From the NCBI GenBank assembly GCA_032622095.1, contig CP136062.1, forward strand, positions 160,574,875 through 160,638,874: 64,000 bases of DNA, given 5' to 3'. The DNA is from Siphonodentalium dalli (taxonomy: Eukaryota; Mollusca; Scaphopoda; Gadilida; Siphonodentaliidae). This document shows positions 10,817 to 22,800 of the stretch, piece by piece. How positions within the stretch are numbered: the stretch's first letter is position 1; the number at the start of each line of letters is the position of its first letter. The translations under genes were made by a program, and so were the position numbers. The notes below the pieces were generated by a model. That model was not told where the DNA came from, made no database searches, and saw nothing but the letters and a program-made list of their open reading frames with translations.

Positions 10817-13800
10817 GTAAACCATTATAATTTAAACTAGCATTGGTAGTTCTTTGGTTTATTATAAATAGAATTTATTAAATGCATATTTAATTTGTTT
10901 GAAATTACCGGTAGGCCTATTTAATCTACATGTATCTGTACTAGTAAATGATGTATCCGTTTTACAGATAAATTACAATTCATCCGAGCTTTGAGAATAC
11001 CAGGTACTGTAGGGCCTAGCATAAGATGCTGTAGGCATGTCCAGATGGCTGCAGGCCAGAGATACCCTGCTGGACAAAACAAGTGTCCACTTAACCGCGG
11101 TGCGGTTAGCGTTGCCACCGCGGTCGAAATGCAACTACACTGCGGCTCCACCGGCTAACAACAGTTGGGCTGCGGTGTACTTGCCATTCGGCCATGGTGT
11201 AGTTGCCGCGGTGTACGTTCATTAAACTGAAAAAAGATGATACAAACCCGAAATCTAACCACGATGTACATGCCATTCGGCCGCGTTGTTGTTGCCTTTC
11301 GGCCATGGTGTATTTGCCGCTCGGCTGCAGTGTACTTGCCGTTCGGCCGCGGTGCTCAACTGCAGTTACAAACTCTGACACCGCGAGCCGAACGGCAAAT
11401 ACACCGCGGTGCCAATGAATTTCAAGAAAATCTTTTGATAAAATATTTCATAAAAAAATGAGATAGCATATTATTGTCTTAGAATGGGTTTGTTCCTCAG
11501 TCACACATTGTGTTTAACTATAATACTAGAGCTGGGACGGTTATGCGGTTAACTACCAACTATGGCCGTGACCGGTCACGGATTTGCCGTGGTCGGTTAA
11601 CCGTAACATCACTATTATAGTGTATGATCACTGTGATGGTCAGCTATAACTGGCTATAAGAGGGTTAATCTGTCTCCGTCAATTAAAATGAATCCGAGAT
11701 TGACGGAACAACATCAAACGCGGTGTGTCGGCTCTTTGAAGGCTACATTTAACAGCCTGCCGACGTCAAAACGAAACATCAAAGGGTCAGCACACGTGTG
11801 ATCTTACTAGTGATGTTCCGATAATGAAAAAGCTTATCGGACCGATTTCCGATAACTGGAGGCACAATCGGCCGATTTCCGATTCCGATTCTTATATATA
11901 TTGTGCGTTTGTTCCTATAATGGACTTGTATACACCCAATGCACTCCATATCCCGCATAGTTTCAAAGCCAAATACATCAAAGAAATATATACACACTGT
12001 CGTGACAGTATTTCTGCCGACGTCGGTTGTGTGCTTCCTTTGATGTATACCGGTAGTTGTTTTGACAAAGAGATCAAAGGTGCCGACTCAGAGCAACGTT
12101 ATGACCATGTGTGGAACACTTACATGCGGAGTAAAAGTCTTGATTGAATACTTGTAAGTTGCAACAATGTATGGAATGGCGATGATTATTAACTAAATTT
12201 TGATTGATGGATAATAATTGCTGTCATATTTGTCTGAGATTTCCCAAGTTTCCATTGGTCACACCTTTTATCTTTTAACAACTCGGAAGCTTTTATAGTT
12301 CCGCCTGCTCAATTTTTGTTTTGCAAGTTCAACGTGGAGCTAAGCGTATTTCATAGCATACGTTGTACAGACGAAAAAGCTAATTATGCATCTACTAACG
12401 TTGATCGTTATTGAAGACAGTTCTGATAACAACTGTATTAATTCATTCAGTGTGTGCTTCAAGTTATTGACATAGCATGTGACGTCACATGACACATGCT
12501 CTAGAGGAAGCCTCACTGTAATCAGGTCAGCTTTTTAATTAAAGCTTTCTTTTAATCTATTTCGTGTCAACGCGATTGAACCAATAACTTCATATTACAC
12601 GGGACGTCGGGCATGTGTATTGCCATTCTTATAATATATCATCATATCAGACTGCTTTGATGATGCCAATGGCTTCTTTTTAGGATGTTACAACTGCGTT
12701 TTACATTCAATACTACAGTTGTATTGCGTATGTTTATTAAAGCGTGCACATTGCGCTTAGGTACTAGAACGTTTTTATTTATTTTGACAATCGGTAAAAG
12801 CCGATGTTCAACTGCGAGGTACGATTAATTTCCGATGGGCTATTATCGGCCGATGGCCGATTCCGATTCCGATTATCGGAACATCACTAGATCTTACAAC
12901 ATTGTCACATCGCATGAATCGTATTCAGTATTATTATCAGGAAGATAATTGTTTTTGTTATCAACGAATAGTTATTTCTTGAGACCCCCCCCCCGGACAA
13001 CATCACATACCAACGTATATGTAAGTATTTCATTAAGAATAAATAATAATTGTTCGCCCACCCAGCTACCGGAAATTGCGGAATAATCAATAAAATATTC
13101 CGGAATGTATATTAAACCTTTCTAGTCGTCACTTCCGTGTCGGTGTGTTCAGCTTCCTGCCCGATCACATATCCCGATGGCGATGGAGTAATTTTACAAG
13201 GACAATAAATGAACACAACACAGCCTCACAGGGGAATGACATTGTATATTTATTTTATTCAGTAATAAATTGAAGATGTGTACTAGTTAGTACTTAATTA
13301 GATATGTGATTATGTGTGTCATGGGTGACAACTTCTTTGTATAATGGGCAGGAGCCGTTCTCAAACTTACCATGTCAGTGAGCATCACAATCATCGCCGT
13401 TCTGCATACTGGGCTTACCCACCCATAATAGTACCTATAATATGTGGTTAACCGGTTAATCGCGGTTTTTTGCCGTTCATAACTGGTCACGAAAAACCCA
13501 TAACCGTCCCAGCTCTATATAATACAGTTGGTACAAATACAATCCAGATTAATACTAGATTGACTCATGTTACCGGTACATTTGTATTTCAGAACACAAT
13601 CACGTTGCCACCAGGCCTCCACATCGGCCCTGGCACGGTGTTGATGAAAAATGAACAAGGGCAGCTCGTGCTTGTCCCGGGGCAGCAGGGCGGAGCGACC
13701 ACAACAATGCCAAATAAGGCACAAGGCATTCGTGTACCTGTAAGTATCATCTACAACAATGCAAAATAAGGCAGACCGCCTAAATGTACATGTACATGTA

Positions 13801-16800
13801 TATCAATGGATATCATCTCTGAACCAGTCATTCTCAGAAATCAAATGCAAATTTTTTGGTCCAAATTTCTAAATTTTCTGCTGCCCGGTGAAATCATGAA
13901 TATCCCTGATGTGCCAAAATTACAACAATATATTCTAAGGCCAAAGAAAAAAATACTTGTGGTTTGGGTTTCCCTACTGATGTTATTTTAAACCCCCTAC
14001 CCTAAAGTTTTTTTCATGGTTTTCAAGAAAATCTATTTTATTTTTTCTCAAAAAATTTCATAAAACACAAAAAACACATCTAAGCATTTCAGAATACGGT
14101 AGGTGATTTCTAAGTAAAAGTATTGTGTTATATTAAAATTTATACAAAAATAATCAAAGCTAGTTTTATGTCAATCTTGCAGAGTAAAATATGCACATGA
14201 AAAGTCATACGAATATGTCAAAATTAATTAAAAAAAACTAAATTTTAAGCCTACCTACCGACCCTTTTTTTCCCCGGCTTGTAACCCAAACCAGACATTT
14301 AATTTTCTTTCACCTAAACACCTGACCAGCATTGAATTCACTGTTCAAGCTGAACCTTCTGCCATAATTGTTGAACCTGTATTTGGGCCTTTATAAATAT
14401 TTTTCTTACCATTAAAAATGTTGTGGTATTAAAAATACATGTGTATGCTTCAGGTTTATTCTGAAATCCTTTGCTGAAAGTGGCAAATTCTGGCAATAGA
14501 ATAAAATTTTATGTCTATTATTTCAGACAACAGTTACATCACAGCCACACCAACGACCCCAAGCTATTGTGGCCATGCCACCAAGGGGCACTGGTAGCCC
14601 TCAGCCAGTTATCCGGCCAAACACCCAGCGGGCATCAATAGCCCATTCTGTACCTAGTGTGCCTGCGACAGGACCGTCCGTCGTGCAGACGGTCGTTCGG
14701 AACCCGCTACCTGCTATGGGAGGTTCACATCATGCGGAGACGCCCACGCATTCAGCGCCACAAGGAAGTATGTGTGATATTATATTAAGTTCAGGCCTTA
14801 AAAACCATCAAATTTTGCGAGAATCAAAACATCATTTCTACAGGGAACAAGCCTTTTTATGAGAATCAATATTCATGAGAATCATGATTCTGATTCTCGT
14901 TGGATTTTAAGGCCTGAAGTTTATACCGTTAGGGGAAGATTAGATGAGGTGTCGTCACTGTCGTGTGATGACGACTGATATTACAGCCTTTAACCATTTC
15001 TTTACTAAATACTCATTGATGAGTAGTTCCTGTTGGAAATGTTCAGATAACAAGTTCAACTAACAGCTGTCATAGACTGTTTGTTGAACTTATTTTAATA
15101 TTTCCCACAAATGAATATTAAGATATTAAAAGATAAATTTTATTTAAAAGTCTGAGGTAAAACATTATACAAACACAAGCTCTGAAGAGCTTTTGACCAA
15201 CTGTAAAACAAATATATATATAAAATAAACAGATACACATTATCATATCAATTTTATACAAGTTAAAATAAGTTATCCTAGTTAAATTACTTACATGTAA
15301 GTTGTAACAGTTAAAATTTTGATTTATCGAGTAAGAAAATTACTACGTGTATTTTATAAAAAAAAAAAACACCAGAAAAAAATCTCTATAATTTAATTTG
15401 CCACCTCCAGTAATAAAAGAGAAAAGGAAGTATGAATTTGCTTGAATTTTATGTTTCTGTGGTTTTTGAATGCTTTAAACATAAGGTTAGTAAAAAATGA
15501 TCTCCTGTTATAATAATATACCGGCAGATAAAATATTAGTGCAATGTTGTGTTATTTACCTTTATTTGATAATTTATAGTTAAAATGGGCTGGTTTGGGG
15601 TGTCTATGGGCTCTGGAATGCTTTCTCTGACTTCTTTGCGACCTACTCCAATCCAGTAGTCCAGAGACTCCCCAAACCCCCTGTTGGCATATAGTACAGA
15701 TCAGAAAAATAACAAGAATATTAATCCATCTTAAGTATCTGTTCGTCTGAGGGTGGGGGGGGGGGGGGGTGTATTTTTTACATTGTGTATCTGAAATGAA
15801 ATTCTTGAGTGGTATTAATGGGTTAAATACCCCAAACATTTGCATATTTCAGAATTTTCGCAAATCACTATGTAAAACAAGTTCTAAATATTCGCTTTAA
15901 TTATGTCTTTAATTCATTTTCGAATTGTCAAATTTCTTTCAGATATGCAACAACAGATGCTGGAAAATGTCAAGAAATGTAAAAACTTTTTGTCAACCCT
16001 CATTAAGTTAGCATCTCGACAACCACCGGAAACTGTGCGGAATGTCAGAGAATTAATACAGGGCCTTATTGTAAGTTACTTCATTTATTATACACACTTT
16101 TAAATGTCAGTCAACATAAATTATACGATTTGTTATCCATCATAAATGTCAGTGATATTATGCAGCCATTGCAGGCCTTACAATTATTACAGTCTTGATT
16201 AAAACCAGACTGGAACTGATTCGCTGTACATAGTCTGAAGAAAATGAGTGGGGTTTCCATTACCACAAGCAAGCATTATGTCCATGTCAGCCATTCACAA
16301 CAATTATCAGCAAAGCGATGCAGCTATTCAGGCAATTGTCGGATTTCCTACACAGCGGTGGATTGACTGGATTCGCCACATAGCTAATATATTTTATGTC
16401 ACATTGATAATTTTGCACAGTGATAAAAAATTACAGTTTACAACAACTAATTACACACTATGAGCGTACGTGGAGATTCCATAATTGACAAATAATACCT
16501 AGCAAGGAGAATCGGAAGTACACCAGTTTGAAGCGGCGGATATATTACTGCATCTATAGATTGCAAATAGAAGTTATTTATAGCAATGGTAATGTGACAC
16601 ACAGCTATTTTCACCAGACTGTACTGAGAAGTAGTCCCAGGCTGGTTTTAATCAGACTGGCCTTATTGAGTGACGCATTTGCTTTGTTTTTTCTAGTATC
16701 GCGTTCAGTCTTGTAGTTGGGTCAAACTGCACGTCGTTCCTTTGCTTTGTTTACCATTTACAATGCAATGGGCATTGGTTGTCAACCAACAAAATCAAAC

Positions 16801-19800
16801 TTAATGCGTGCCAGACTACATGTCTGTAATAAACTTTTACTCACTGGGACAACAGATATAAGCACCAATTGCGCGCTGGCACCTGGTTATACATCATAAA
16901 CACTCCACATAGTCAAGCCTTTTGTTATTGTTGACTCGTATAATTAAAAAAAAATTCCCATGACAAGCATTGTTTAAATTGATAATTATCTTGTATCATA
17001 AATTATTTGGATGGCAAAGGGGAACTGAACTGTCCACAGAATAATTCATACTTGATCTTTTTATCATTTATGATGACAAAAAGTGTAACCTTAAATGATC
17101 ACAAAACATTTCTTATCTATCTCTTTTTATACGCCTGTGTTTAAAAAATGGGACGTATTATGTTAACGCTTTTGGTTTCCAGGTGATAAATTTAGATACG
17201 GTAGTCTCATCTGAATGCAATGAAATTTAGTATGCAGATTTACCAGCACAAAATAGTGCTGGGCGGTATTTAACCATAAAAATACCGTGGTAATCCTAAA
17301 ATAATACCGCGGTATACGGTATTACCGATTATTTAAACTAATCCCTTAAAACCCCCCGTTTAGTAGCATTCGTTTGGTGCACAGGTCGACTGTTTATGGA
17401 GGGAAATCTAATCGCTACACAGATTACATAAAATAAGGAAATTTACGCTCCGTTTTATTAAATTATGGAATGCAATGTATGTATCATTATCTGCATGCAC
17501 GGATTCATGAGCTGATCTTAAATACAGGTAATAATTGCGATTTATACAACTTAATGCAAGCATCATTCAGCGAAGTTGGATACACCCATGAGCTTTGAAA
17601 CAATCCCCAACTGACAGTGCCGACTTGCAGAGCACGTGCTGTGACGTTGATATTGGAATGTTCCGCCGGGTGTGAATAACTTAAGAATAAGTACGATGAT
17701 TTTATTAAATGCCGGGAAATGAAGTGTATTACTTCCAAAGTATTTAACTTCTAGAACTATTATTGACTTCCCGTTGCATTATTATAAATCATACTTTTAA
17801 ATCCAGGTTTATGAATGTAATCAATTATTCCCACTCGATAACACCCCTGAAATAATGAGCTGCCCCATGCATTCAGTCGATTAAAAATAGCGCAGAATGA
17901 TGCAATCATACCTTGCAATATAATGTTGGGCTGGATTTTGTCCCAGGTGGGGAAGGAATGCATTTTGTTTGGAAATGACATAAACTTGCACACGCCATGC
18001 CACAATCATTGAAACGAACTGGTCATTTTAAAATTGTCGATCAGCACGTGCATGGGGCACACAACGTAAGTCTTGAAATATATTCGCGGCAATTTCGAGG
18101 ATGACTTGGTAAACAGAATCCGCAACGCTAGTAGCTACTCCAGCCCAATTTACAGCAACACTGTCTCCTGACACAAACTCGCTACCTCTTAATTGTGATT
18201 TCGATGAAATACGGTGTAAAGAAACGAAGTAATTTCTTTGTATCCCGACAAAGGAAAACCACAATATACTCGGTAATGGGCCTGTATGATATGTAACCGC
18301 GATAATACCGTCTTCAAGGTTTACCGATTATGGGAAAGAATGACGGTAACGGTATTGAAAATCTTACCGACTATAATCGGTATACCGAAATACGCCCAGC
18401 ACTAGCACAAAATACAGGTCAAGTTTGAATTCTGGTTCCGCCCTTCAATTTTCACCGGAGTTATGGCCCTTTTTTTTTGTTGGAATTTGCACTCAATGTT
18501 CATTTTTCGGATGATAACTGAATGGAATGAAATTTGGTATACATGTAGGTTCCACCTGCCAATTTTCACCAGAATTATGGTCCTTTGTTGATAGTACCAG
18601 ACATATATTGCCCTAGAGATGCTCTTGTTCCTTATTTCGGATGGTAAGGCAATTTTTTTTGAGAATCGATGAGGGAGGCGAGGGTTTTATTTTTATTTTT
18701 TATTATTGTTATGGGGATAATGCCCATAGTTAGCATGGGTTATTATACCTTCCCAGGTTAAGAAAATGTAAGGAGAACATTGTTTTGATATAAACTAATG
18801 TATTCCACTATAAAGAATGACCAATCACATTTTACTACCCGTACATCAAATCTGAAATAAAGAATGACATAAATATATGACATTGTACTATCCGTACATC
18901 ATATAGGGATTTACCAGAATGATATATATATATATATATACAATGTATATTTCAATTTACTGTTGTTGATATATTTGATATATGTATGTACCTTTTATAG
19001 TATATATCTATTTATATCTATCTATATACTTTAATATTTATCCATCTATACTATAGTAACTATACATGCTAGCCATAAAGACTTCAAATACTATTTTATT
19101 AAACCAGCATACACATCGCCAATACGGACAATATTTCTTTCCGGTTTGCGTTCCCGAAATTGGAAATCTCAGAATTGTTTACCGCACGAAAAGTGGGTTA
19201 TCTACCTTTTCGAATTGATAAATGCCGAAATATTTGAACACATTTGACTTAATAAACTTGGGGGTTTGGGCAGCTTGTGGTGACAATATACCTGGTAGTT
19301 ATCGTTGCCTAGTGTCTGTTTTTGAATACCAACACATACACCATTGTATGTCTATCATATTCGATGTTTGAAACATAACTAATTTCTGTTTTCTAGTTTC
19401 CTATTTTCGTGTTATCATTTGACAGCTTCGGTCAAATTGAAAATCGTAATAAAATGGTTCAATGCAGGCCTTTTTTCCAGACGCGGCTATGCCCGAGAAT
19501 CAAAACACTTTTTTTGTTTGGCCTAAATTGTAACCTGAAATGTTCACAGAATGATTCATATCCAATTCTATTTCTTTATTTAGGACGGCAAAGTAGAACC
19601 TGAAATGTTCACAGAACGATTACAGGTGGAGTTGAAATCTTCTCCGCAACCTCTACTGGTACCATTCTTAAAGGTAAGATTGATTATTTGTACACTATCT
19701 GCAAGCTTTTGCCAATGCTTAATGTCAAATACAGGTACAGTAATGCTCTAAATAATCGACTCTTTAACCACAGCAGAATTATGGGTAACTTTTCAGGATT

Positions 19801-22800
19801 TAGTAGGAAATATGGCTTGTTGCCATTCGTCGGAAAGCTCTCATTGAGAGCTTTCCGACGAATGGCAACAAGCCATATTTCCGACTAAATCCTGAAAAGT
19901 TACCCATAATTCTGATGTGGTTAAGGAGTCGATTATTTAGAGCATTACTGTATACTGTGACCAAGCATCAGGTTCACTGCAACCAAATTACAAGTACACA
20001 GCAGGTCAATAACAAGTACCTCTGGATGGAACTTCAGTGTGCTTGTTGTTCAACCGTGGTGAATACCTTTAACCCTTTCATGACAGAGCTGCGCTGGTGC
20101 AGTATTAAAAGATCCTATGCCAGTGCATTCTCTTATATATGCAAGTCTCCCATAGGTAGCCTCGTATATATAAGATAATGCATTGGCAAAACAATATTTA
20201 CCTTGACGTTATAAGCCAGTACATTCACTTACATATCAGAGTCTCTCGTAATAATTTACTAATAAAACATTGACTAACTTGTGGAATAGCGAGAGCTATT
20301 TTCCCTAAACAGTGTCTTCTGAATAGCAAGCAGGACTATTGACTGCGACCTGCAGTCTTGTTCAATACAAGTAGTTCTGCTTGCTGTTCACCACCATGGG
20401 AAAACAGTTTTTGCTATTCCACACCAAGGCAGTCAATACCGGTAGAACTTTGTATAATATTTTTTTTAGAAAAATGCTTAAGCTGATTTCATTTTACTTT
20501 TACAGAAAAGTTTGCCTATGTTGAGGCATTATTTATCTACAAACAAGATGACGATAGATGACGTCAAGCCGCCATCAGCTGACCAACTGCCATCGCAGCC
20601 AGTCGCCTCTCACAGTCTGTCCTCTACAGTATTACCCCATCGGGCCCCTCACTCAGCTTCACACCCGGTAAGTATGTCCTCTACTGTACATTATTACCCC
20701 ATCTGGCCCCTCACTCAGATTCACACCCGGTAAGTCTGTTCTCTACAGTATTACGGTAATTTACCCCATCGGGCCCTTCACTCCGATGCACACCTGGTAA
20801 ATGTGTCCTCAAAAGTATTACGGTAATTTACCCCATTGGTAAATTTGCTATCAGGTTAATATTAACCCTTTCTTTACTAAATACTTTTTGTCGAATAGTT
20901 CTCTTTGGTAGCAATACACAATTTCATGGGTTTGTAGGAGGGCTGAAAAATAGGTTTTTAAGCATATAAGGGCTACAACTAGAGATGGGCGGTACTCGGT
21001 ATTTACCGTGCGGTATCGGTATCAGCGTAATACCGATTTACTGTACCGAATCAAAACTAAAAATACTGAATTTTCGGTACTGAAATTATTCATGTGTTGC
21101 CCAACTTGTGTGTCTACGTATTGAGTAAAGTTTCTCAGTAAACAGTTTTGATTCGGTACTTTAATTAAAATTACTCAGAATTATACAAATCCATCAGACC
21201 ATCAGTTTGACAGGCCTTGAGCGAGCAAAAGGAATAAACACTCACAGATGGCTGACCTAGTTACGGGCCTAACAATCAATGCAGTTGTTAGAATAGATAC
21301 ACACTACACAGTGTATCAAAGAAGCAGTGCTGTGACTTAATGCTACATTGTAACGTCGACAATGCCACACTGACTGTCACTGTGTAATACTCAGGTGGTG
21401 GCAGTCCGTATAGCACGTGGCTTTGGCGACTTCAAAGACACCGACAATGCAAGCGGCATAAACAGAAATAAGGTCCGATTTCATTTATACAGTGAATCAA
21501 ATCTACTTTCACTTTCTAAAAATAGAACAGATCCATCAATTGATTAAATTCTAAGATTTATTTCGGCGTTGCGGCTATTGATTGGGATTTGTGAATTGTG
21601 ATCACTGATTACTACTCACAATTCTATTCACTCGCAAAAATGTGACGAAATTGACACATATATATATATTGCAGCCATGCAATTATGCAATCTCGTATTC
21701 TTTTCAAATGCGGTGCGACGGCCTGCGTGTACATGTAAATGATCAAAGAGATGTGTGAATATCACTTTATTGAATAATTGTGTAGGTCATTGTGTTCCTC
21801 ATTTAGCTGTTGTCGCGAATGTAGTAAATCCGTGGGCATATTTTCATGTATATTGTTCAGTTAAAAACTTGAGTTACTGGGAATTTCTGCTCTGGTTTTG
21901 TAATTTAATAGCAATACCGATTACCGTACCGATACCGCAGTAAATCGACGAAAATTTACTGATACCGATACCGAGCTTAAAATTTCAATACCGTCCATCT
22001 CTAGCTACAACTGTCAAATTGGTGTATGTTATTCATGGGAGTAATGGTTTGATGGTTTAATTATTTTATAAAGGTACCATAGTGTTCACAATGGGATGAT
22101 GTTTGGATACGAAGTATGTTTTTGGAATATATTGTGGGCCATTATTATGGTATATAATATTATGATACTCTACTGGAAAAGAGCCTGATTTATCTCCTTT
22201 GAAATCATGCACTTCTAAGACAAAATTTCAAAATTGATACGATAACTTTTCTTTATTTTTTAATATATCTTAAATTCTTAATACATCTAGGTTCCATCAG
22301 CTCATAAGCTGATTTTAGACTGACTTCGCTCTGTCATGGTTAGCTTTGGGGCTGAAGACAGCCAATTTCGGCCAAAAAATGGTTAAAATGAAGATTGTGC
22401 AGTCAGTCTAAGGGAGATAATTCAACTTGTGATGTGACAATTCCTGTCAAAATACAGACAGAAAAATGGCCATGAATCGTGTATTGCTACCGGTACCTCA
22501 GGAACCATACATGTTGTTTATCTAAATTTATTATCTGAACATTTCCCTAAAATTAATATTAAGCCTTCTGCTCTTGTGTTATCTGTTCTTATGTCTGTCG
22601 TCTCCTCATTTTTCCTGAAAAACCCTCCATATGAATAATAGATCATTCCTGTGTATAATTTAATAACTGACAGGAGAATCCATTTAGTATAGAAAGGGTT
22701 AAAGATTTTAAAGGTATTCAATCTGATCAGACGCTCCTAAATTACTATTTCTTTGGCTTCAGGGGTAAAAAATATTTGATTTGAATCGAGGAACCCACCC

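Noticed and set aside
18922-18943. (TA)n run as a promoter TATA signal
   Set aside because: It is a plain microsatellite inside an intron with no gene start nearby.
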